Source: a bacterium
GTDB taxonomy: Bacteria; Campylobacterota; Campylobacteria; Campylobacterales; Sulfurimonadaceae
Reading direction: 5' to 3'
Assembly: GCA_018824305.1 (NCBI GenBank)
Contig: JAHJGM010000006.1
Span: 1-53,351, forward strand
Length of the DNA: 53,351 nt
The notes beneath the pieces are model-generated. The model worked only from the letters and a program-made list of their open reading frames with translations. It made no database searches and was not told the origin of the DNA. A program made the translations under genes and the position numbers. Below, in pieces: positions 34,248 through 42,528 of the stretch. How positions within the stretch are numbered: the stretch's first letter is position 1; every line of letters begins with the position of its first letter.

Positions 34248-35349
34248 AAAAAACCTACTTGAACTTTGTCTCTCTCCGGATCTCGGCGGACTTGAACTCT
34301 ACATGGTAAGAAGTGCCAAGGCACTGGATAACGATATGAACGTCATCAGCGTCATAAACTCCCACGGTAAACTCGAACAGTACTATAAAGACACGCAGTT
34401 TCAATACAAAGCCATCAAAAGAAAAACAGGATTGTTGGCATACTCCACGGCAAAAAAGATCGCAAAGATCATCGATGAACATAAGATAGATATTATCCAT
34501 GCGCACTGGACAAAAGACCTTTTTGTCGCAGTCTTGGCAAAAGATATCTCTACATGTAAGCCGCGCATCGTACAAACCAGAAACATGACGATGACACGCT
34601 TCAAAGATGATCTGTACCACAGATGGCTGTATAGAAACATCACGTTGATGCTTCCCGTGACCTATCAGGTAAAAGAGCAGCTTGAGCGCTTTATCCCCCA
34701 AAAGATAAGACCAAAAATTGAGGTCTTGTACATGGGCTCTGATAAGCCGGAACTTTTGAGTGATGCGGCGGCCGATGAGCTGAAAAATAAACTTGGATTC
34801 GATCCGAAGAGTTTCAACGTTGGGATGGTCGGGCGTATCAATGAAGCAAAAGGACAGCATCTGCTGATAAAAGCGGTCGAACTGCTTGTCAAAAAAGGTC
34901 TTCATGTGAACGCTTACTTTGTCGGGCATCCGATGAAAGAGAGCTACATGCAAGAGCTGAAGCATGACGTAAAAGCCAGAGGTATAGAAGAAAATATCCA
35001 CTTTTTAGGTTTTATGAAAAATCCGCACCATTTTTACCAGATATGTGACGGTATAGTCTTAGCATCTAAAAGAGAGACATTCGGTCTTGTACTCATTGAA
35101 GCGATGCAGGCAGGTACGGCAGTCATAGGCTCAAACAGCGGAGGAGTCGTAGAGATCATCGATGATGAAAAGACGGGACTGCTCTTTGAAAATCAAAGCT
35201 ATGAGAGTCTGGCACAGAAGATAGAAAAACTTATCAACGATGAAGAACTGAAAAAAAGCGTGGCAAAAGCCGGACAAGAGAAGTGCCAAGAAAAGTTCTC
35301 CGATGAGAAGCAGTTTGTGCAATTAAAGAATATTTTGGAGAGTCTATGA
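34240..35349 (+). CDS. Glycosyltransferase family 4
   Basis: A 369-aa GT-B transferase. SPDLGGLELYMVRSAKAL is the N-terminal GG loop; IDIIHAHWTKDLFVAV follows; the donor domain has VGMVGRINEAKGQHLLIKA and KRETFGLVLIEAMQAG (E-x7-E). It overlaps the preceding GT2 by 8 bases and the next gene by ATGA. An A8 run directly after the start codon could allow slippage, but there is no sign of decay. Donor and acceptor unknown; probably core or O-chain synthesis. Confidence 0.9.
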   Translation: MSKKNLLELCLSPDLGGLELYMVRSAKALDNDMNVISVINSHGKLEQYYKDTQFQYKAIKRKTGLLAYSTAKKIAKIIDEHKIDIIHAHWTKDLFVAVLAKDISTCKPRIVQTRNMTMTRFKDDLYHRWLYRNITLMLPVTYQVKEQLERFIPQKIRPKIEVLYMGSDKPELLSDAAADELKNKLGFDPKSFNVGMVGRINEAKGQHLLIKAVELLVKKGLHVNAYFVGHPMKESYMQELKHDVKARGIEENIHFLGFMKNPHHFYQICDGIVLASKRETFGLVLIEAMQAGTAVIGSNSGGVVEIIDDEKTGLLFENQSYESLAQKIEKLINDEELKKSVAKAGQEKCQEKFSDEKQFVQLKNILESL

Positions 35350-36332
35350 AAATACTGTATATCAATACACCATCTGCCGATTATGTTCAGGATTTGACAT
35401 ATAGCGGACTGGTAAAAAAATTTGGGGCAAGCAATATCATAGATTATAAATGGAATATGAAATATCATATCCCCTATAAAAAATATCCTAAAAACCTTGG
35501 GTACACAAGCGGTTCATTTTTGAGTTTTTTGAGAGTCATAGATTTTAAAGAGATTGATTATGTTTTTTTGGGATCTTCAAAATTAGAGACTTTCCATACA
35601 TATTTGGAGATAGCCCCAAAAATACCTTCTCATGTTCCGGTCATTTTTTTAGATGGCGGAGATAGGGAAGAGATCGGAATGGATCTCAAAGTGTACGGGG
35701 ATACCGATAATCTCTATGAGAGAGCTTTTGCAATAAGACCGTTTGACTTTATCTTTAAGCGAGAATATTTTGCGGATAAAAGCTATGATAAGAACGTAGC
35801 TCCCTTACCGATGAGCTTTAATTTTGACAGACTGCCTGCATTGCCTCAAGATTTTAAATACGATGTCTCGTTTTGGGCAGTCGAATCACATTCTCTTAGA
35901 ACAGAAGTACTGAAGAGACTTGAGAATAGGTATGATTGTGAGCAAAACGGTACGACAAGAAATCAAAAATTTAGCCAATATAAAAGAAAAGGCAGTTTTT
36001 ATCTCCAAGAGCTCTCAAGCTGTAAAATAACTATCAACGTAAGAGGCGGCGGCTGGGACACCATGAGATACTGGGAAGTTCCTGCTGTAGGCGGATTTAT
36101 GTTAAGCCAAAAGCCGGGTATCGTAATACCCAATAATTTTGAACACGAAAAAGATGCGGTATTCTTTCAAGACGATCTATCCGACCTGACCGATCTGTGC
36201 GATTACTATCTGAAAAATGAGGATAAACGTGAAAAGATAGCTAAAGCCGGACTGGAAAAGATGAAACAGTTCCATACCGATGAAAAAAGAGTAGAGTATA
36301 TATTCGAGAAAATAGGTAATCTGATTAAATGA
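35346..36332 (+). CDS. CgeB-like glycosyltransferase (GT-B, Glyco_trans_1_2 type)
   Basis: A 328-aa protein with little similarity to classic GTs in its N-terminal half. Its C-terminal part, ITINVRGGGWDTMRYWEVPAVGGFMLS followed by a DLSDLTDLCDYYLKNEDKREKIA helix stretch, has the pattern of CgeB/YkvP-like spore and LPS glycosyltransferases. The RGGGWDTMRYWE segment takes the place of the E-x7-E loop. Overlaps neighbours on both sides by 4 bases, so co-translated with the other transferases. Substrate unknown. Confidence 0.75.
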   Translation: MKILYINTPSADYVQDLTYSGLVKKFGASNIIDYKWNMKYHIPYKKYPKNLGYTSGSFLSFLRVIDFKEIDYVFLGSSKLETFHTYLEIAPKIPSHVPVIFLDGGDREEIGMDLKVYGDTDNLYERAFAIRPFDFIFKREYFADKSYDKNVAPLPMSFNFDRLPALPQDFKYDVSFWAVESHSLRTEVLKRLENRYDCEQNGTTRNQKFSQYKRKGSFYLQELSSCKITINVRGGGWDTMRYWEVPAVGGFMLSQKPGIVIPNNFEHEKDAVFFQDDLSDLTDLCDYYLKNEDKREKIAKAGLEKMKQFHTDEKRVEYIFEKIGNLIK

Positions 36333-37153
36333 AAGTAAGCATCATAATAGCGGTATATAAAGATATAGAAGCGCTCAACCTCATTATAGGAGCACTAAAG
36401 ACTCAAACATATAAAAATTTTGAAGTGATAGTCGCAGAAGATAATGACAGCAAAGAGATGAAAAATTATGTGAATTCGATCAAAGATCTGGATGTAAAAC
36501 ACACTTTTCAAGAGGATATCGGTGTCAGAAAATCAAGATCGCAGAACAACGGAATACTAAGGAGTTCCGGCGAATATCTTATTTTTTTAGACGGAGATAT
36601 TATCCCGTACTCTACATTTGTCGAGGGGCATGTAGCTCTTGCACAAAGAGGAAGAGTCTTGGCAGGAAGACGGGTCAACTTAAATGCAGAGTTGACAAAA
36701 AAATTTAGAGAAGGCAGTCTAAAACCCTATAGTCTGGAAAAATACTATTTTATTTTAGGGTTTGGATTGATGTTTGACAGAAATGCAAGGTTTGAACAGG
36801 GTGTACATGTAGACCCAGACTCATTTTTATACAAGAATTTTATGGCGAACAGAAAAAGAAATACAAGTCTCATCGGATGCAACTTCTCATGTTTTAGGGA
36901 CGATATGTTTGCGATCAACGGGTTTGATGAGAGCTACGGAGCGTCTTCATTGCCTGATGACATGGATCTGGATTGGCGGTTTCGTGCTTATGGACTGACA
37001 TTACACTCTTGTAAAAATGTGGCAAACACATTTCATCTGTATCACAAAAAGCAGAACAACCCTACAAGCCAAGAACAATGGGCAAGATTCAATAAAAATA
37101 AAACAGAACAAAAATATATTTGTGATCATGGATTGAAACAACATAATGAATAG
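36329..37153 (+). CDS. Glycosyltransferase family 2 with C-terminal galactosyltransferase domain
   Basis: A 274-aa enzyme: VSIIIAVYKDIEALNLIIGA at the N terminus, IVAEDNDSKEM, the DxD metal site FLDGDIIPYS, and SLPDDMDLDWRFRAYGL, the DD/ED motif of the Glyco_transf_7C domain seen in chondroitin-polymerase-like enzymes. Starts as ATGA with the previous stop and overlaps waaL by 8 bases. Likely adds a hexose or hexosamine to the LPS outer core. Confidence 0.88.
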   Translation: MKVSIIIAVYKDIEALNLIIGALKTQTYKNFEVIVAEDNDSKEMKNYVNSIKDLDVKHTFQEDIGVRKSRSQNNGILRSSGEYLIFLDGDIIPYSTFVEGHVALAQRGRVLAGRRVNLNAELTKKFREGSLKPYSLEKYYFILGFGLMFDRNARFEQGVHVDPDSFLYKNFMANRKRNTSLIGCNFSCFRDDMFAINGFDESYGASSLPDDMDLDWRFRAYGLTLHSCKNVANTFHLYHKKQNNPTSQEQWARFNKNKTEQKYICDHGLKQHNE

Positions 37154-38483
37154 AATCTTTTTACAGGTTAAAAATCATTTGCAAGACAAAGACCAGTTGA
37201 CACTTTGGCTAAATAATCTGCTTGTCGTCTACGCATTTTTATTACCGATCTCTCAAACTATCAAGGCTACAGTCTTTAGTTTTATGATCATACTTTTTGT
37301 CATTAGAGGGGATGTTTTAAAAAATATAAAAATCGCATTGCAAAACAGTGTGGTAAGAGCTTTTTTATATTTCTTTATTATGTACCTCATAGGTCTGTTG
37401 TGGACGGATAACATTTCAGAGGGGTTGTACTGGACAGACACCGTTAAATATGGATTATATCTTATGCTGTTTTATGTCATAGCAGACGGCAGATACATTG
37501 AAAAAGTGATCTCGGCATTTATACTGGGTATGTTACTTAGTGAATTGATCTCTTACGGTATGCATTTTGGGATTTTGCCATGGAGGTTAGAGTTAGGAGG
37601 GATCCTTTTTTATAAATCATATGAAGTCGGTGATCCGTCACCGTTTTTGCATCATATCCATTACGGAGTCGCTCTTGCTTTTACGGTGATTTTGCTTCTT
37701 TATAAAACTTTTTTTACAAAGAATAGTATGGTCTTAAAAGTTTTTATGAGTATATTTATCGTGACTGCAACCTCAAATATCTTTATAACAGGCGGAAGAA
37801 CAGGATATATCACATTTTTTCTTTTGATAGTAGTATTAGCCGGGATATATTTAAGAAAAATCGCCTTAGGCATATTTTTAGTTATAGTTTTTATATTTGT
37901 AACAGCATATAACGTAAGTCCGATTTTTTATAAAAAGATTCACCAAACCGAAAAGAGTATAGAGAAACTTTTTTCAAATAAGCCCAATTTTAATTCATCT
38001 TTGGGCAATAGGGCGGGGATATATTATTATTCAAATGATGTGATAAAAGAGCATCCTCTATTTGGAGTGGGTACCGGTGACTCAATGGATGAGATCCTTA
38101 AAAATGTACCGAAAAAGTGGCATAGTCTTTTAGCTATGCCGCATGAGCATAACCAATTTTTGAGTGTTCTTGTAAAATTGGGGATCATCGGATTGCTTGT
38201 ATATCTAAACATCTTTTACCAGATTTATAAGTATAAGCAGGATGAACCGGATTTAAGATATATTATGGTCTTTGTGACTCTTGCCATAGCGTTTGGAACC
38301 TTGATGACACAGTTTAATCTAAGGTTTTTTCTACCGTTATGGACAGTATTTTTGGCGATTACTTTGATAAACCACAAAAGACGCACGATCAATATGGAGA
38401 TAGACGATAAAAAGCAGATTTTGCGAATTGTCTTGTTGGTAGCAGTTTTTGGAGGTGCCAGTTTGCTGCATCAGTTGATGTAG
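37146..38483 (+). CDS. waaL: O-antigen ligase (WaaL-type)
   Basis: A 445-aa polytopic membrane protein with about 11-12 helices and a large periplasmic loop. The Wzy_C/WaaL signature is visible: NRAGIYYYSNDVIKEHPLFGVGTGD, then MPHEHNQFLSVLVKLGIIGLL with the conserved H in HNQFL. It joins the undecaprenyl-linked O-chain to the lipid A core on the periplasmic face. A Wzy polymerase is the alternative, but position at the end of a core GT operon favours ligase. Its stop abuts the stop of the convergent GT4 gene with no spacer. Confidence 0.82.
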   Translation: MNRIFLQVKNHLQDKDQLTLWLNNLLVVYAFLLPISQTIKATVFSFMIILFVIRGDVLKNIKIALQNSVVRAFLYFFIMYLIGLLWTDNISEGLYWTDTVKYGLYLMLFYVIADGRYIEKVISAFILGMLLSELISYGMHFGILPWRLELGGILFYKSYEVGDPSPFLHHIHYGVALAFTVILLLYKTFFTKNSMVLKVFMSIFIVTATSNIFITGGRTGYITFFLLIVVLAGIYLRKIALGIFLVIVFIFVTAYNVSPIFYKKIHQTEKSIEKLFSNKPNFNSSLGNRAGIYYYSNDVIKEHPLFGVGTGDSMDEILKNVPKKWHSLLAMPHEHNQFLSVLVKLGIIGLLVYLNIFYQIYKYKQDEPDLRYIMVFVTLAIAFGTLMTQFNLRFFLPLWTVFLAITLINHKRRTINMEIDDKKQILRIVLLVAVFGGASLLHQLM

Positions 38484-39563
38484 TTAAACCAGTAATTCCA
38501 AATATTCACCCGCTTCACGTGAGGGGGCAAATTTTATTTTTGCTTTTTCGATATTTTCAAATGCGAGTTTTTTCTCTTCTTCTAAATTATTTGCTATATA
38601 TAAAAGTCTTTCTTTTAAAGCTTCCAGCGAACCGTCTTTTACAAGGTGGATATGAAATCCCATCTCCCCGAAGTTCGAGATCGCAGTATTGTCAAATGCC
38701 AAAACGATGATGCCGTGAGATATCGCTTCCATCATCACGTTTCCGTATCCCTCATCAGGCGTAGGGAAGATAAAGATATCATGCTTTGGATATTCATCGT
38801 ATATTTTGTCCGTAAAGCCGTTTATATGGATTTTTTCTGCATATTTTATTGAGGCAAGAAGTGCTTCGAGCTGTTTTGCATATTTGCCATCTGCAGGTCC
38901 GAAGTTATCAAAACTGAAATTTATACTGTTTTGATACAGGACCTCACATGCAAGGATCGCCTTATCGATGCCTTTGCCTGATGTCACGCGTCCGGCATGT
39001 AAGAGTCTTAAGCTATCAGATTTAGTCTGTTCTAACGTTGAGATGGTTTTTGCCAAGGATGGAACGATGACAGTCAGTTTTGTGTTTTCTCCAAAAGGGA
39101 TGATCTCTTTTACATTAGATGACATATATTTGGAAATGGCAACATGAGTATTTACTTTGGAGTAGACCAATGTATGAAACCAGTCTTTTTTTGGATGTTT
39201 TTTTATGGTTCCATGACGCACTATCAGATTGATGTTTAATCCTAAAAAAGCGAAATAGAGTGATTTCATCTCCGAAGCACCGACAAAGATGACATTTTTA
39301 ATGTTGTTTTGTAAAACTATTTTTCGGACGGAAAATATGATCGAAGGGCTTAGCAGAGTCGTACTGAAATCTATCGTTGCATATCTTAGATCTTTGTAGT
39401 CAGGATTTGACTTGCACTGGTTATGGATAAAGGTGTTTTGCTTGATAATATACGTCACATCCGTGAATTTACTAAGATTGTTCGCCAGTTTTGTCGCAGC
39501 GAGTTCCATACCGCCGGTGTGATGGGATAAACAGATGACTGCAGTGGGAGATTTTAGTTCCAA
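38484..39563 (-). CDS. Glycosyltransferase family 4
   Basis: A 359-aa GT-B enzyme: CLSHHTGGMELAATKLANNL at the N terminus, HAGRVTSGKGIDKAILA at the donor domain, and PTPDEGYGNVMMEAISHG (E-x7-E). TTG start, overlapping the end of the upstream epimerase gene by 10 bases. Together they form a two-gene operon on the minus strand. Likely transfers the sugar made with the help of that epimerase (inference). Confidence 0.88.
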   Translation of the reverse strand: MELKSPTAVICLSHHTGGMELAATKLANNLSKFTDVTYIIKQNTFIHNQCKSNPDYKDLRYATIDFSTTLLSPSIIFSVRKIVLQNNIKNVIFVGASEMKSLYFAFLGLNINLIVRHGTIKKHPKKDWFHTLVYSKVNTHVAISKYMSSNVKEIIPFGENTKLTVIVPSLAKTISTLEQTKSDSLRLLHAGRVTSGKGIDKAILACEVLYQNSINFSFDNFGPADGKYAKQLEALLASIKYAEKIHINGFTDKIYDEYPKHDIFIFPTPDEGYGNVMMEAISHGIIVLAFDNTAISNFGEMGFHIHLVKDGSLEALKERLLYIANNLEEEKKLAFENIEKAKIKFAPSREAGEYLELLV

Positions 39564-40420
39564 TTATTTGCTCTCATCTCTTCTATGTACTCTTTGATCG
39601 TACGGGTAGGTTTCCATCCAAGTGCTTCAGTCTTTGCCGTGACTACGTCAGCGGTCATTCTATTGCCTTTTCTCTCCGGAAGCATCTCTATCTTGCCGCC
39701 GAACATCTCCGCTATCTCTTTGATCGTATAAGCTTCAGGGCTTCCTATGCCAAACTCGTCTCCGTAGCCGTTTTCACCTACAAGGACTAACCCGTTGATG
39801 ATGTCATCTACATGTGTAAAGTTTCTTTTTTGAGTACCGGGACTCACAATTGTCAATGATTCGCCTTTTCTCATCTTCTCTTTAAACAGAGCGATCAAAG
39901 TGGCATATTTTCCTGTTTGTATCTCTCTCTTACCGTAAACATTGTAGAAATAAACGATCGCATAAGGGACGTTATACCAGTTGCCATAGTTCTCTACAAG
40001 TTCCGTATTTGTAGCTTTACTCCAAGCATACGGAGATTGGCTGCGTCCAAGACCTCCATCACCAAACTTTGTACTGCTGCCTGCATAAACTATTTTTGCA
40101 CCTGTTTTTCGTGCAAATTGCAATACGGCAAAAATCCCGTCTTTGTTAAATCTCCAAACTTTTTCTATATCATCAAAACTTTGCTCGACCCTTGAATATT
40201 CGCCAAGGTGGTAGATCGTGTGAGGTTCAAAGTCTATAAGTCTGTCAATGTCTGCGGTGAGACCCTCAATATATGTTACATTAGGTACGTGATTTTCTTT
40301 ACTGCCTGTAAAGTAGTTGTCAAGGGAGTAGACTTCGTTATTTTCGTCTTGTGCCAATCTTTCACAAAGGTTACTTCCTACAAAGCCTGCTCCACCAGTT
40401 ACGAGTACTCTTTTTTTCAA
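39554..40420 (-). CDS. NAD-dependent sugar epimerase/dehydratase (GalE-like)
   Basis: A 288-aa extended SDR with VLVTGGAGFVGSNLCERL at the N terminus, IVYAGSSTKFGD with the catalytic Ser/Thr, and SPYAWSKATN with Y-x3-K. The closest general type is UDP-glucose 4-epimerase or a related UDP-sugar epimerase; the 288-aa length is shorter than GalE (about 330). TTG start preceded by AGGA. Exact substrate uncertain. Transcribed divergently from the phosphotransferase at 40528 across a symmetric palindrome. Confidence 0.85.
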   Translation of the reverse strand: MKKRVLVTGGAGFVGSNLCERLAQDENNEVYSLDNYFTGSKENHVPNVTYIEGLTADIDRLIDFEPHTIYHLGEYSRVEQSFDDIEKVWRFNKDGIFAVLQFARKTGAKIVYAGSSTKFGDGGLGRSQSPYAWSKATNTELVENYGNWYNVPYAIVYFYNVYGKREIQTGKYATLIALFKEKMRKGESLTIVSPGTQKRNFTHVDDIINGLVLVGENGYGDEFGIGSPEAYTIKEIAEMFGGKIEMLPERKGNRMTADVVTAKTEALGWKPTRTIKEYIEEMRANNWN

Positions 40421-40452
40421 AATAAAATCCTATATGAGTGTCTAAGTTCGGT

Positions 40453-40477
40453 AATTTTACCTAATTAAGGTAAAATT
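40453..40477. promoter_or_regulatory. Palindromic divergent promoter/operator
   Basis: AATTTTACC, loop TAATTAA, GGTAAAATT: a perfect 9-bp inverted repeat in the 107-base gap between two divergent genes. Each arm reads GGTAAAAT outward, so each could be the -10 box of the promoter leading away from it. The palindrome could also be bound by a dimeric repressor. Confidence 0.45.
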
Positions 40478-40527
40478 CTTAATTAATCTGTACATTTAGG
40501 CAAATTACCCTTAGGATATGATTTTAT

Positions 40528-42516
40528 ATGAATAAAACACAACATTTCTCATTTTTACATCAGCAGTTGAAGCTGTTTTTTAAAGTGGAACTTTTTTTCT
40601 TATTCTTGCTCAGTATGGTTCGTATATATATTTTTGTACGTTATGGCAAAGACTCTCATTATGCTGTTTCAGAGCTTATTGACGCTTTTTGGATAGGTTT
40701 TAGACTAGATGTAAGTGCTTTGGCTTATACTTTTATTTTGCCGGTATTGATGCTCTTTCTTATGTGGATATTTAGAGCAAAATTTTTGAACGCTATTATC
40801 AACCAATTTTTTAAAGTCTACTTTTTTATTATTTTTTTAATTCTTTCTGCTTTGATACTTACAGACATAGGGTATTTTTCATTCTTCGGTGATCATATGA
40901 CACTTATGGTCTTTGGGATTTTTGATGATGATACAAAAGCTCTTTTTGAGATCGCCCGCAAAAATTATAATCTTTGGCTTTACGGCTTGATAGGCGCGAT
41001 ATATGCTATTGCCGGCTATCTGATCGTCGCAAAACTTATTAAAAATAAACCGGATATAAAGCAAAAAGAGTGGAACTTTTTTCAACAAAGCGGTTTTTTC
41101 TTAGCGCTTTTTGTGATAGTGTTTTTAGCTGTTCGCGGTTCAGTAGGCCTTTTTCCACTTGCCGTGTATATCCCTGATGTCTCATCCGATCCCATTATCA
41201 ACAAACTGCCCCAAAACCCCGTACATGCAATGATAAAAGCGGAAGATCAGTATATGAAAAGCAAAACAGGCAATTATGACCTTATAAAAATGAGCGGATA
41301 TAAGGGCAAAATCGTAGAAGCTTTTAAATTGCATACGGGTAAAAAAGATATAAATGAGACAGACCTTTTATCAAATATCGTATACGAAACAAAAAAAGAT
41401 CCTTTTTTAGAAAAAAATCCTCCTAATGTGGTTTTAGATGTTGTTGAGAGCTTCGGGATGCCCATACTTGCATATCAAAGTGAAGAGTTTGATATTATGC
41501 GCTCACTTAAAAAACATTTTGAAAAAGACATCTTGTTTACAAATTTCATATCTGCTTCAAACGGTACGATAGAAGACTTAGAGCCATTGATGCTTAACAT
41601 CACTGCACGCCCAAGATCAACACCGTTTGGACAAAGCAGTTATCTCAATACTTCGTTTTCTCAAGCAAGTGCAAGAGTCTATCAAAAAGCGGGATATGAG
41701 ACGACTTTTGTCTACGGCGGGGACCTTTCATGGAGAAATGTCGGAGCATTCTTTTCTCGCCAAGGCTTTGACCATGTTTACGGTAAGGCTGCGATCATTG
41801 AAAAATTGCATCTCGATGAGAAAACAGTTTCGCATGATTGGGGTGTGTATGATAAATATCTTCATGCCTTTGTTTTAGAAAAACTCAAGGAAGCGAAAAA
41901 ACCTCAGTTGATAGTCGTAATGACGACTAACAATCATCCGCCCTATAAGCTGGATATCAATTATGACAGTAAGAATTTAGTCTTTTCGGATGAACTAAAA
42001 AAGCATATTGTCGGCGATCTTGGTCTAGCACATAAAAGATTTCAGGATTACCAGTACGCACTGGATATGGTGGGGCATTTTATGGATGATATTAAAGCAT
42101 CAGCGCTAAAAGACAATACGGTAGTGGCTATTACCGGGGATAATAACACCGTAGAGGGGATTATGAGATATGATGATTACTATACTCAGACGAAACGTAT
42201 TCCTTATTATCTTTATCTACCGCCGTCACTGCACTATAAGGTCAAAGGGATCGGTACAAAATTGGCGGGTTCAGACAAAGATATATTCCCTACTCTTTAC
42301 AATTTAACCTTATCGAGCGTAAAATATATGTCAATAGGGACAAATCTACTAGATAAAGACACGCTTCACTGTGGATTTAACGATGACGGAGTGATAATTG
42401 CTAATGATGGTGGTTTTAAAGCTTCCAAGCCAAAAACAGAGTTACAAAAACAGTGTAACAAATACTACAATGCAACTTTAGCAGTAACAGAGTATTTGAT
42501 AAAATCACAAAAGTAA
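40528..42516 (+). CDS. LTA-synthase-family phosphotransferase (sulfatase fold), second copy
   Basis: A 662-aa inner-membrane protein with five N-terminal transmembrane segments (about 1-210) and a periplasmic alkaline-phosphatase-fold domain. The metal-binding glutamate is in VVLDVVESFG, and the predicted nucleophile is T347 in SNGTIEDLE. The second metal motif reads TGDNN (D538, N539), with Asn where most relatives, including the paralogue at 14297, have His. Likely adds phosphoethanolamine or phosphoglycerol to an envelope glycan. AGGA eleven bases before ATG. msbA follows 12 bases downstream. Confidence 0.85.
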   Translation: MNKTQHFSFLHQQLKLFFKVELFFLFLLSMVRIYIFVRYGKDSHYAVSELIDAFWIGFRLDVSALAYTFILPVLMLFLMWIFRAKFLNAIINQFFKVYFFIIFLILSALILTDIGYFSFFGDHMTLMVFGIFDDDTKALFEIARKNYNLWLYGLIGAIYAIAGYLIVAKLIKNKPDIKQKEWNFFQQSGFFLALFVIVFLAVRGSVGLFPLAVYIPDVSSDPIINKLPQNPVHAMIKAEDQYMKSKTGNYDLIKMSGYKGKIVEAFKLHTGKKDINETDLLSNIVYETKKDPFLEKNPPNVVLDVVESFGMPILAYQSEEFDIMRSLKKHFEKDILFTNFISASNGTIEDLEPLMLNITARPRSTPFGQSSYLNTSFSQASARVYQKAGYETTFVYGGDLSWRNVGAFFSRQGFDHVYGKAAIIEKLHLDEKTVSHDWGVYDKYLHAFVLEKLKEAKKPQLIVVMTTNNHPPYKLDINYDSKNLVFSDELKKHIVGDLGLAHKRFQDYQYALDMVGHFMDDIKASALKDNTVVAITGDNNTVEGIMRYDDYYTQTKRIPYYLYLPPSLHYKVKGIGTKLAGSDKDIFPTLYNLTLSSVKYMSIGTNLLDKDTLHCGFNDDGVIIANDGGFKASKPKTELQKQCNKYYNATLAVTEYLIKSQK

Positions 42517-42528
42517 AAGGTCATATAT

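Noticed and set aside
34255-35001. A 248-codon open frame on the minus strand opposite the GT4 gene
   Set aside because: It lies wholly antisense to a gene with clear GT4 motifs, has a low-complexity Phe/Val/Asp/His-rich composition typical of mirror frames and no ribosome-binding site or domain.
30205-40420. Phase-variable homopolymer tracts in glycosyltransferase genes
   Set aside because: No G/C run longer than about five bases was seen in these genes; the A8 run at 34246 is common in AT-rich DNA and all frames are intact.
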